Positions 16,397-24,084 of a stretch of 64,000 nucleotides of DNA are shown piece by piece. The notes under the pieces are model-generated. The model made no database searches. It worked only from the letters and a program-made list of their open reading frames with translations, and was not told where the DNA came from. The position numbers were made by a program, and so were the translations under genes. Within the stretch, counting starts at the first letter, position 1; the number at the start of each line of letters is the position of its first letter. Source of the DNA: Sagittula salina (GTDB lineage Bacteria; Pseudomonadota; Alphaproteobacteria; Rhodobacterales; Rhodobacteraceae); NCBI RefSeq assembly GCF_017813235.1, contig NZ_JAGISH010000014.1, positions 1 through 64,000 of the forward strand. Direction: 5' to 3'.

Positions 16397-17512
16397 CTAC
16401 GGTGTCCAGATGGCGGCGGGTACCATGACCTCGCCGCGAGCGATCAGGCGGGCGGTGCGTACAAGACCCGCCGAGCGGATGTCGACGCCGGAAGCGGTTC
16501 CAATATCGGTGCCCGTTTCGGTCCGGGTGAAATCCACCAGCACTTCGAATGTGCCGACGGGGTGTTCGATCCTGACCAGCAGCGGGGAGGCGCCTTCGGT
16601 GCCTTCGGTCAGCCCGTCGGCCACGGTACCCGGCAGGATTGCACAGGCGGCGATGCATTGCGCGCCGGTCACCGCCATGGACGGGTGGCACGCCCACGGC
16701 ATGAAGTAACGCGCGGTCACGGTGCCGCCCTTGGTCGGCTTCGACAGGAGCGTGATCTTGGGTGTCACGGATTTGGAGACATCGCCGAGGCCCATGCGTT
16801 CGCCCGCCTTCAGGCGCACCGCCTCCATCCGGGCAAAGAGGTCCTTGTCGGCGTCCAGCTCTGCCTGCGTTTCGGTGCCGGTGAGGCCGAAGGCCTCGGC
16901 GCGGGCAAACATGACGGGCATGGCGACATCCATACAGGTGACTTCGATGCCGTCGATCATGTCGCGCAGGTTGCCGGTGGGCAGGAGCGCGCCGGTGACC
17001 GATCCGACCGTCTCCATGAAGGCCAGCGCCACGGGGGCGGCGGTGCCGGGAACGCCGGCGATTTCGGCTGCACCGTCATACCGCACAGCGCCGTCCGGGG
17101 TCTGCACGCGTGCCTCGACCACCGCGCCGGTGTTGACGGCGTGGATGCGGACCGTGGTTTCCGCGCCCGTGACGGGAACGAGGCCCATTTCGATGGCAGC
17201 GGGACCGACGCCGACAAGGATGTTGCCGCAGGTCGGGCGGTAGTCGACTTCGCGCTTCTCTACCGCGACCTGGGCAAAGAAGTAATCCACGTCGCAGTCG
17301 GCGCGTTCGGATTTCGACAGCATGGCGACCTTGGTGGTCACGGCGTTGCCGCCGCCGATGCCGTCGATATTGAGCGGGTGGCCCGCGCCGCAGACGGCCA
17401 TGAGCACCTGCGAGAGAGTCTCGCGGTCCTGGGGCAGGTCCTCGCGCCGGAAGTATGGCCCGCGCGAGGTTCCGCCGCGGATGAAGTGATAGGGGATCGG
17501 GGTCTGGTTCAT
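16397..17512 (-). CDS. galD: 4-oxalomesaconate tautomerase (PrpF family)
   Basis: A 371-residue protein of the PrpF/diaminopimelate-epimerase fold that closely resembles GalD. It shows MRGGTS-like IRGGTSRGPYF, the DGIGGGNAVTTKVA segment, the catalytic CGNILVGVGPAAIE (Cys95) and a second Cys in PWACHPSMAVTGA, with GALLPTGN between. GalD interconverts the keto and enol tautomers of 4-oxalomesaconate ahead of the hydratase in gallate degradation. The next two enzymes, LigJ and LigK, are encoded 13 kb away. Aconitate or methylaconitate isomerase activity (PrpF/AcnD type) is an alternative, given the nearby tricarballylate genes. Confidence 0.8.
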   Translation of the reverse strand: MNQTPIPYHFIRGGTSRGPYFRREDLPQDRETLSQVLMAVCGAGHPLNIDGIGGGNAVTTKVAMLSKSERADCDVDYFFAQVAVEKREVDYRPTCGNILVGVGPAAIEMGLVPVTGAETTVRIHAVNTGAVVEARVQTPDGAVRYDGAAEIAGVPGTAAPVALAFMETVGSVTGALLPTGNLRDMIDGIEVTCMDVAMPVMFARAEAFGLTGTETQAELDADKDLFARMEAVRLKAGERMGLGDVSKSVTPKITLLSKPTKGGTVTARYFMPWACHPSMAVTGAQCIAACAILPGTVADGLTEGTEGASPLLVRIEHPVGTFEVLVDFTRTETGTDIGTASGVDIRSAGLVRTARLIARGEVMVPAAIWTP

Positions 17513-17520
17513 GTCGAGTC

Positions 17521-19527
17521 TCAGGTCAGGGGCCAGGGAAGGTCGCCGAGGGTTTGCAGCCAGCCCGGCGGCAGGTCGCGCCCGAGGATCGCGGCGAGGC
17601 CGGTGATGAAGGCGAGCCCGAGGGCGGAGGCAATGAGCGCACGCCGCCAGCCAAAGCGGCCCCGCAGGCGGAAGAAGGCGATCAGCCAGACCGTCAGGGC
17701 GATGAACAGCCCGAAGGTGAAAGTCAGTATCAGCAGCGCGAGGAACCACGCGAGTGTCGACCACAGGCCGTGCGGCGCGGTGGCCTCTCCGCCTGCTTCG
17801 AGGTCGATGAAGGCGTCGTCGGTGGCGGGCCGGGTCGCCATGCGGACCAGCAGGGCGGCGGCGCCCGCCAGTGTCACCAGCCCGATGGTCAGCGGAAAGA
17901 CCCGGTCCTGCAGGCGCTCCACCATCCACGCGTCCCATGTGGCGACAGCGACATAGGCGGTGATGACGGCGAGGAAGATCGTCGGGCCGGTCTTTGTTCC
18001 CGTGGGGGTCTCGATGTTCTCGCGGATGTTCTTTGACGCCTTGATGCCGACCACGACGGAGACGACCGTCAGGATCAGCAGCGTTATGCTGATCGGGGAC
18101 AGAAGGTAATCCCAGCCCGCCTCCGCCGAGCGGCGGAAGCGCGCGCCGGCGATCTGGAAGGCCTGGTTGACGAAGACTTCGGTCTGGTTCGACAGCACGA
18201 AGCCGATCAGGAAGGCCGGGCGCGAGAAATCGAAGCGCCGCAGCAGGATGCCGAGCGCGCCGATCCCCAGCAGGGCCGCGAGGTCCAGCGCCGACTGCCG
18301 CGACTGGAAGGCGGCGAAGGCGATGATCATGAAGAGGTAGGGCGCGATGATGGTAAAGCGGATCGTGGTCATCTTCGCGATCCACTTGGACAGCAGGATG
18401 CACAGGCCCGCGCCAAAGACGTTCGCCAGCGCCAGCGACCAGACGATTGTGTAGGTGATATCGAGGTTGTTTCGCACCATCTGCGGGCCGGGCGTCATGT
18501 TCAGAAGCGCAAGCCCGCCGAGGAAGATCGCCATGGAGCCGGAGCCGGGGATGCCGAAGATCAGCGTGGGCACGAGACCGCCGCCTTCCTTTGCGTTGTT
18601 CGAGCTTTCGGGCGCGATGACGCCGCGAATGTCGCCCTGTCCGAACTTTGACCGGTCCTTTGCGGTCTGCACGGCGGAGCCGTAGGCCAGCCAGTCCACG
18701 ACCGATCCGCCGAGGCCGGGAATCACGCCGACGATGACGCCGATCAGCGCGCAGCGCAGCGACAGCCACTTGTTCTGCCACCAGTCGCGCAGTCCCTGCG
18801 TCCAGCCGTCGCCCAGCGTGCCGCCGTCGGCGATGGCGCTGTCGCGCCGCAGGAGCGATACGATTTCGGGGATGGCGTACATCCCGAGGCCCACGATCAC
18901 CAGCTGGAAGCCGTCGACAAGGTAGGGCAGGTCGTAGCTGGACATGCGCAGAGAGCCGCCCGCCGGGGCCGCGCCGATGGTGCCGACCATGATGCCGAGG
19001 CCCGCGGCCACGATGCCCTTCAGGGGGACGCGCCCCGCGAGGATGGCAACCATGGACATGCCGAGAACGGTGATCATCAGCATCTCTGGCAGGCCGAAGG
19101 CCAGGATCAGCGGGCGCGCGATCAGGATGAAGACGGTCAGCACGATGGCGCCGAACAGCCCGCCAAAGAGCGACGACACGAAAGCCGCCGACAGCGCGCG
19201 CGCGGCGTGCCCCTGTTTCGAGAGCGGGAAGCCGTCAAGCACGGTGGCCTGACTGGCCGACGACCCCGGAATGCCCAGCAGGACGGAGGAGAACGTATCC
19301 GACGTCGGGATCACCGCGACGAGGCCGACCATAAGGGCGAGGCCGGAAACCGGCTCCATCCCGTACATGAAGGGCAAAAGCAGCGCGAGACCCGCGATGC
19401 CGCCCAGACCGGGCAGGACGCCGATGGACAGGCCCAGCAGAACGCCCCCCATCAGATAGAGAAGCTGCATGGGGTGGAAGATGTGCGTGAACGCTACTCC
19501 CAGCTCGGGCAGGATTTGCGCGAACAT
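17521..19527 (-). CDS. Tripartite tricarboxylate transporter, TctA-TctB fusion
   Basis: A 668-residue membrane protein, about 160 residues longer than TctA. Residues 1-500 are a TctA permease (GVLPGLGGIAGLALLLPF, LLGIPGSSASQATVLDGFP, VIPGLGGSVVDWLAYG, APESSNNAKEGG, FGIPGSGSMAIFLGG). The C-terminal part from about residue 505 has four further helices like TctB (TIFLAVITAYVAVATWD, then a helix pair near the end). No separate tctB gene is present, so the small subunit is fused. The binding-protein gene lies upstream and galD starts 8 bases downstream. Confidence 0.87.
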   Translation of the reverse strand: MFAQILPELGVAFTHIFHPMQLLYLMGGVLLGLSIGVLPGLGGIAGLALLLPFMYGMEPVSGLALMVGLVAVIPTSDTFSSVLLGIPGSSASQATVLDGFPLSKQGHAARALSAAFVSSLFGGLFGAIVLTVFILIARPLILAFGLPEMLMITVLGMSMVAILAGRVPLKGIVAAGLGIMVGTIGAAPAGGSLRMSSYDLPYLVDGFQLVIVGLGMYAIPEIVSLLRRDSAIADGGTLGDGWTQGLRDWWQNKWLSLRCALIGVIVGVIPGLGGSVVDWLAYGSAVQTAKDRSKFGQGDIRGVIAPESSNNAKEGGGLVPTLIFGIPGSGSMAIFLGGLALLNMTPGPQMVRNNLDITYTIVWSLALANVFGAGLCILLSKWIAKMTTIRFTIIAPYLFMIIAFAAFQSRQSALDLAALLGIGALGILLRRFDFSRPAFLIGFVLSNQTEVFVNQAFQIAGARFRRSAEAGWDYLLSPISITLLILTVVSVVVGIKASKNIRENIETPTGTKTGPTIFLAVITAYVAVATWDAWMVERLQDRVFPLTIGLVTLAGAAALLVRMATRPATDDAFIDLEAGGEATAPHGLWSTLAWFLALLILTFTFGLFIALTVWLIAFFRLRGRFGWRRALIASALGLAFITGLAAILGRDLPPGWLQTLGDLPWPLT

Positions 19528-19564
19528 GGACGGGGACTCCGGGTGATGGGCAGGGTCAGGAAAG

Positions 19565-19589
19565 CCCCGCCCGATCGCAGCGGGCGGGG
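19565..19589 (-). terminator. GC-rich stem-loop between the binding-protein and permease genes
   Basis: A perfect 9-bp all-GC stem (CCCCGCCCG at 19565-19573, CGGGCGGGG at 19581-19589) with a seven-base loop lies in the 81-base gap. On the minus strand it is followed by CTTTCCT. It looks like a partial terminator or 3' stabiliser that raises binding-protein output over the permease. Confidence 0.6.
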
Positions 19590-19608
19590 AGGGGATCAGG
19601 CGCCGGGA

Positions 19609-20694
19609 TTACTCCACGGTGATGCCGTAATCCTCTTTCAGCCAGTCCAGCACGAACTGCTTGGCCTCGTCGGTGATGTTCGTGGCCTGATTGGTGGCTT
19701 CGACGGCGGCGGCGCCGGTCAGCTGCGGATAGTCACCCAGCGTTTCGGCGGCTTTCTCGGTGAAGTCCGGTGCCGAAACGACCTGCTTGGCCGCGGCCAC
19801 GTAGGCGTCGTAGGTTTCCTGGCTGGCCGACTGCGGCAGGAAGATCGTCTTCTGGTTGGCAAAGCCCGCCACGAAGAAGGCCTTCCACGCGTCCCATGCG
19901 GTGCCTTCGGTTTCACAGCCCTCGGTGGCCTCGCAGACTTCCTTGAAGGTCGCCAGGTCCGGGAAGGTCGGATCGCGCACGATCACGCCTTCTTCGTTCA
20001 GGGAACCCCAGGTGAAGATCGGCGTCGCGAGGTTCTGTTCGACCAGCGGCACCACGTTGGCGAGGTATGCCGAGGAGGTCTGATAGTCGATGTTGGCCTC
20101 GCCGCGTTCGAACATCAGCCGGCCGTCGCCGCGCCCCTTGACGCCGAACACCGGGTCGACCTGAAGGCCGAGCATCTTGAACGCCAGCAGCGGCACGAGG
20201 TCGAGCGTCGTGGCGCCCTGCGAGCCGTAGAGGTAGAATTCCTCCTTGAGGTCATCCATGTCGCCGTCGAATTTCGCGCCCAGATCGGGCGGCAGGTAGA
20301 CCACGCCGCCGGTGGCGGAGGCGACGACCGGCTGCCAGTCCTTGTACTGGTAGCGCACGCGCGGATCGCCCAGCAGGTAGGGGAACTTGGTCGAGCCGGA
20401 GTCGCCGAAGATCAGCGTGCCGTCGCCCTTGTCCTGCTGGGTCTGGAACCAGTTGGCACCCTCGGTCGAACCGGCGCCGGGGCGGTAGCGGACCACCATC
20501 GTCGGGCCGCCCGGAAGGGCGCCGGACAGGAGCGGCGCGTAGAAGTTCGCCCACTGGGCGGAGCCGCCGGATTCCGAGAACGGAATGACGTATTCGATTG
20601 TCTGGCCCGAGTAATCCTGAGCCGAAGCGCCGGTGGCGGCCATGACGGAAAGAGCGCCGGCCGCAGCTGCGGCGACGATGGATGTGCGTTTCAC
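19609..20694 (-). CDS. Periplasmic solute-binding protein of a tripartite tricarboxylate transporter
   Basis: A 361-residue protein with a clear Sec signal peptide (VAAAAAGALSVMAATGASA, cleavage before QDYSG). The mature part resembles TctC/Bug receptors (IEYVIPFSESGGSAQWANFY, VVRYRPGAGSTEGANWF, LIFGDSGSTKFPYL) but is longer and more divergent than the 322-residue receptor at 5836-6804. It carries a Cys pair in CEATEGCE. The start is a GTG at 20694 with GGGAGG six bases upstream. It is the first gene of the operon with the TctA-TctB fusion. The ligand is unknown, probably a carboxylate. Confidence 0.85.
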   Translation of the reverse strand: MKRTSIVAAAAAGALSVMAATGASAQDYSGQTIEYVIPFSESGGSAQWANFYAPLLSGALPGGPTMVVRYRPGAGSTEGANWFQTQQDKGDGTLIFGDSGSTKFPYLLGDPRVRYQYKDWQPVVASATGGVVYLPPDLGAKFDGDMDDLKEEFYLYGSQGATTLDLVPLLAFKMLGLQVDPVFGVKGRGDGRLMFERGEANIDYQTSSAYLANVVPLVEQNLATPIFTWGSLNEEGVIVRDPTFPDLATFKEVCEATEGCETEGTAWDAWKAFFVAGFANQKTIFLPQSASQETYDAYVAAAKQVVSAPDFTEKAAETLGDYPQLTGAAAVEATNQATNITDEAKQFVLDWLKEDYGITVE

Positions 20695-20714
20695 GTGGTT
20701 TCCTCCCTTGGGTC

Positions 20715-20760
20715 GGGCCGTCTCTCCAGAACGGCCCCGTGCCCGGACAACGGTCCGGGC
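20715..20760 (-). other. Two consecutive hairpins in the leader of the binding-protein gene
   Basis: The 159-base leader has two GC-rich inverted repeats: GGGCCGT/ACGGCCC (20715-20721 with 20731-20737) and GCCCGGAC/GTCCGGGC (20741-20748 with 20753-20760, four-base loop). They sit between an AT-rich stretch (about 20785-20830) and the GTG start. They could be an attenuator, an mRNA stabiliser, or the 3' hairpin of the upstream AbrB-type gene. Confidence 0.45.
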
Positions 20761-20853
20761 GGCATCACCATGCGGCGCAAAGATGCATAAATCAAATGAG
20801 TTTTAATAAATCTCAGTTGCAAGAAATGAATGGACTTTTGAAGCCGGGTGCAT

Positions 20854-21924
20854 CTAGTGGCGCGTTTCCTTGCGGCGTACCCCCACCAGCGCGGCGGCAA
20901 TCGGCGCGCCGAGGATCACCAGCGTGATGCGCAGCAGGTGGTGCACCACGACAAAGCCCAGATCGGCCCCGGCGATGATGGCGAGCACGGTCATTTCGGC
21001 CTGACCGCCGGGCGCGAAGGACAGGAAGCCTTCGACCGGGCGGGCGAGGCCGAGCTGCACGACAAGCTCGGTCACGAGAAAGGCCAGAACCGCGAGGATG
21101 ACGACAAAGACCATGCCGGACAGCACGTACCGGCGCAGTTCGTGGAGCGTGACGCCGACGTAGCCGACGCCGATCCCGATCCCGATGAAGAACTGCGCCG
21201 CGAGGATCGCCTCGCGCGGGGGGCGGTGTTCGATCACGCCGCTGAGCGCGAGCACGGCGGTCGCGATCAGCGGTCCGAGAATGGTGGCCCCGAAAAGGCC
21301 GACGCGCTCCGCCGCCCACCAGCCGCCGAGCGCGGCTGCGGTCATCAGGGCGAGTTCGCGCAGCGGCAGGTCGCTGGCGGGGGCGCCGACGGGATTGATC
21401 AGGGGGCTGTCAAAGACCCAGACCAGCAGTGCGGGAACCAGGGTGACGATGACCAGAACCCGCGTGGCGTGGATCAGTGACAGCGCGCGCACGTCCGCGC
21501 CCGCGTCCTGTCCGAAGGCCACCATGTCCTGCAACCCGCCGGGCATCGCGGCAAAGTAGGAGGTCGGCAGGTCAAAGCCGCAGACCTTGTGGAAGAACGG
21601 CACCCCCACGGCACCGATCAACGCGATATAGAACGGCACGAACGCCACCGACCCCAGCATCTGTGGCACCTGTTCCAGCACCGCCGGGGTGAGCGAGGCG
21701 CCCACTGCCACGCCGAGGATGGTGCGCGCGCCCTGTGAGACCGGCGGCACCCCGCGCAGTGGCGCGCCAAGGAGAGCGGCGGCAAGGCAGGCGAACATCG
21801 GTCCGAACAGGTAAGGGAGCGGCAGCGAGAGCGCATCGAACAGGGCGGCGCCAAGGCCCGCCAGCCCGAGGGTGAAGCCCCGCCGGAGCCATTTGTTTTC
21901 GGGGAAACGGAGTGGTGAGGGCAT
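20854..21924 (-). CDS. AbrB-family (AmoA-like) membrane transporter
   Basis: A 356-residue integral membrane protein with about ten helices and the internal duplication of the AbrB/ammonia-monooxygenase-like permease family. The paired motifs are LPYLFGPMFACLAAALLG with FFHKVCGFDLPTSYFAAMPGGLQDM in the first half, and GLFGATILGPLIATAVLALSG split around 300 with SFAPGGQAEMTVLAI in the second. The function of this family is mostly unknown; several members sit beside carboxylate catabolism genes. The ATG at 21924 is divergent from the GntR gene and shares its operator region, suggesting joint control with tcuAB. Confidence 0.8.
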   Translation of the reverse strand: MPSPLRFPENKWLRRGFTLGLAGLGAALFDALSLPLPYLFGPMFACLAAALLGAPLRGVPPVSQGARTILGVAVGASLTPAVLEQVPQMLGSVAFVPFYIALIGAVGVPFFHKVCGFDLPTSYFAAMPGGLQDMVAFGQDAGADVRALSLIHATRVLVIVTLVPALLVWVFDSPLINPVGAPASDLPLRELALMTAAALGGWWAAERVGLFGATILGPLIATAVLALSGVIEHRPPREAILAAQFFIGIGIGVGYVGVTLHELRRYVLSGMVFVVILAVLAFLVTELVVQLGLARPVEGFLSFAPGGQAEMTVLAIIAGADLGFVVVHHLLRITLVILGAPIAAALVGVRRKETRH

Positions 21925-21948
21925 GGGATACCTGTCCTGGCAACGGGC

Positions 21949-21982
21949 TTGACGGGTTTGTATCCGTGTGTATACACGCGGA
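21949..21982 (+). promoter_or_regulatory. GntR-tcuAB promoter with overlapping palindromic operator
   Basis: A -35 TTGACG (21949-21954) and a -10 TATACA (21971-21976) are 16 bases apart. The -10 is embedded in a perfect GTGTATACAC palindrome (21968-21977), within a 20-base imperfect palindrome (21963-21982, TCCG to CGGA). FCD-type GntR proteins bind GTATAC-centred palindromes, so autorepression and control of the divergent AbrB-type gene are likely. Confidence 0.6.
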
Positions 21983-22003
21983 CGCAAGATGGAAAGCGGA
22001 AAC

Positions 22004-22684
22004 ATGACGAGCGACAGACCCGGACCGGACACCGCCCGCCCCTTGCAGGGCCAAAGCGCGTATGAACGCCTGTGCGAGGACATCCGCTCCGGTGTTCTGC
22101 GACCCGGCGCGCGGCTTCTGGAGACGGAGATCGCGGAGCGCCTGCAGGTCAGCCGCACCCCCGTCCGGGAGGCGATCCGCCGGCTGGAGGCGGAGGGGCT
22201 GGTCGATCATCAGCCGCGCACCGGCGCCGTGGTGCGCAAGCTGGATTACCCCGAGATCATGGAGCTTTACGAGATGCGCACTGTGCTCGAAGGCACGGCC
22301 GCGCGGCTCGCGGCGCGGGCGGCGTCGGATATGGAGCTGGAGGAGTTGCGGCGCATCAACACGGAGATGGAGGAGTCCACGGGCGACCCGCACGCGCTGG
22401 TACGGCTCAACCGCCAGTTCCATGCGCGCCTGATGGACGCCGCGCGCAACCGCTTTCTGCTGAAGGCGGCGAGCGCGGTGGAAAAGACGCTCCTGATCAT
22501 CGGGCGGTCGAACATGGAACTGCCCGATCGCGCGCGCGAAGCGGTGATGGAACACGCTTCGGTGGTGGCGGGGCTGACCGCCCGTGATGGCATCGGCGCG
22601 GAAACGGCCATGCGCGCGCATCTGGAAAACGCGCAACTGGCACGTCTGCGGCTTTTGCGCAAAGACCTGGAGGGAGAGGAATGA
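22004..22684 (+). CDS. GntR-family regulator, FCD subfamily
   Basis: A 226-residue regulator with an N-terminal GntR winged helix (SAYERLCEDIRSGVLRPGARL, then RLQVSRTPVREAIRRLEAEGL) and an all-helical FCD effector domain with the metal-binding pattern ELYEMRTVLEG, RLNRQFHARLMDAA and a late EHASVVAG. FCD regulators typically sense organic acids. ATG at 22004 is preferred because the candidate promoter places transcription start near 21983; a GTG at 21968 would lie inside the operator, and an ATG at 21989 is also possible. The stop overlaps tcuA by four bases, so regulator and enzyme form one operon. Confidence 0.85.
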   Translation: MTSDRPGPDTARPLQGQSAYERLCEDIRSGVLRPGARLLETEIAERLQVSRTPVREAIRRLEAEGLVDHQPRTGAVVRKLDYPEIMELYEMRTVLEGTAARLAARAASDMELEELRRINTEMEESTGDPHALVRLNRQFHARLMDAARNRFLLKAASAVEKTLLIIGRSNMELPDRAREAVMEHASVVAGLTARDGIGAETAMRAHLENAQLARLRLLRKDLEGEE

Positions 22685-24084
22685 GCGACCCGAAGACCCT
22701 GGCCGCAGAGGCCTGGGATGTCGTCGTGGTGGGCGGTGGCAATGCCGCGCTCTGCGCCGCGATCGAGGCGGCAGAGACGGGGGCCCGCGTGGTCATCCTC
22801 GAAGGCGCGCCAAAGGATTACCGGGGCGGCAATTCGCGCCACACCCGCAACTTTCGCTGTATGCACCACGGGCCGCTGGGCCCACTGGTCGAAACCTACG
22901 ACGAAGAGGAATTCTGGCAGGACCTGCTGCGCGTCACCAAGGGCGTGACCGACGAGGCGCTCGCCCGCCACGCGATCCGTACCTCTGCCGAGTGCCTGCC
23001 CTGGATGCAGGACCACGGCGTGCGCTTTCAGAAATCGCTCAGCGGCACCCTGTCACTGGACCGCACCAACGCCTTCTTCCTCGGCGGCGGCAAGGCACTG
23101 GTGAACGCCTATTACCTGACGGCCGGGGATCTCGGCGTGACGGTGGCCTACGAGGCAAGCGTGAAACACGTGGGCATCGAGGGCGACACCGCAACCCACG
23201 TGGAGGTGGAGATCGGCGGCGAGCTGGTGACCGTGCGCGGCCGCGCCTTTGTGCTGGCAGCGGGGGGCTTTCAGTCGGATCTGGAGTGGCTGGCCCGCGC
23301 ATGGGGGCCTGCGGCAAAGAACTTCCTCATTCGCGGCACGCCCTACAACCGGGGCGTGGTGCTGAAGGACATGCTGGACCACGGCGCCGAAACCGTGGGC
23401 GACCCGACGCAGTGCCACGCGGTCGCCATCGACGGGCGCGCACCGAAATACGACGGCGGCATCGTCACGCGGCTGGACTGCGTGCCCTTCTCGGTCGTGG
23501 TGAACCGCGACGGGCAGCGGTTCTACGACGAGGGCGAAGACGTCTGGCCAAAGCGCTACGCGATCTGGGGGCGGCTGGTAGCCGCGCAACCCGACCAGGT
23601 GGCCTATTCGATCATCGACAGACGCTCCATCGACCTCTTCATGCCCTCGGTCTATCCGCCGGTGACCGCCGACACCCTGCCGGAGCTGGCCGCGAAGCTG
23701 GGACTGCCGGTGGCGGAGACGGTCGAGACCATCGACCGTTTCAACGCCGCCTGCCGGGGCGGAGATTTCCACCCGCAGCAACTGGACGGCGTGGCGACCG
23801 AAGGGCTGGAACCGCCGAAGACCAACTGGGCGCGGGCCATCGTGGAGCCACCGTTTTACGCCTACGCGCTGCGGCCGGGCGTGACCTTCACCTACCTGGG
23901 GCTGAAGGTCGACCTGACCGCGCGCGCCACCGGCCCCGAGGGGCCCTATCGCAATATCTGGAGTGCCGGAGAGATGATGGCCGGCTCGATCCTCGGGCAG
24001 GGTTACCTGGCCGGGTTCGGCATGACCATCGGAACCGTCTTCGGACGTATCGCCGGACAGGAGGCCGCCGCCCATGTCGCTTGA
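22681..24084 (+). CDS. tcuA: FAD-dependent tricarballylate dehydrogenase TcuA
   Basis: A 467-residue flavoprotein of the fumarate reductase/succinate dehydrogenase superfamily. It has the N-terminal Rossmann FAD motif VVVVGGGNAALCAAIEA and the YRGGNSRHTRNFR segment, plus the C-terminal FAD-binding stretch NIWSAGEMMAGSILGQGYLAGFGMTIG (quoted here as landmarks around residues 435-460). TcuA oxidises tricarballylate to cis-aconitate, which enters the TCA cycle. It is paired with tcuB, which reoxidises its flavin, and is controlled here by a GntR protein instead of the LysR protein TcuR of enteric bacteria. Related fumarate-reductase-like dehydrogenases are the alternative. Confidence 0.85.
   Translation: MSDPKTLAAEAWDVVVVGGGNAALCAAIEAAETGARVVILEGAPKDYRGGNSRHTRNFRCMHHGPLGPLVETYDEEEFWQDLLRVTKGVTDEALARHAIRTSAECLPWMQDHGVRFQKSLSGTLSLDRTNAFFLGGGKALVNAYYLTAGDLGVTVAYEASVKHVGIEGDTATHVEVEIGGELVTVRGRAFVLAAGGFQSDLEWLARAWGPAAKNFLIRGTPYNRGVVLKDMLDHGAETVGDPTQCHAVAIDGRAPKYDGGIVTRLDCVPFSVVVNRDGQRFYDEGEDVWPKRYAIWGRLVAAQPDQVAYSIIDRRSIDLFMPSVYPPVTADTLPELAAKLGLPVAETVETIDRFNAACRGGDFHPQQLDGVATEGLEPPKTNWARAIVEPPFYAYALRPGVTFTYLGLKVDLTARATGPEGPYRNIWSAGEMMAGSILGQGYLAGFGMTIGTVFGRIAGQEAAAHVA

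Noticed and set aside
14741-17956. Plus-strand open frame of 1071 codons opposite the ThDP enzyme, galD and the end of the TctA-TctB fusion gene
   Set aside because: It is the mirror of three well-supported minus-strand genes and shows repetitive His/Gly/Arg-rich low-complexity sequence.
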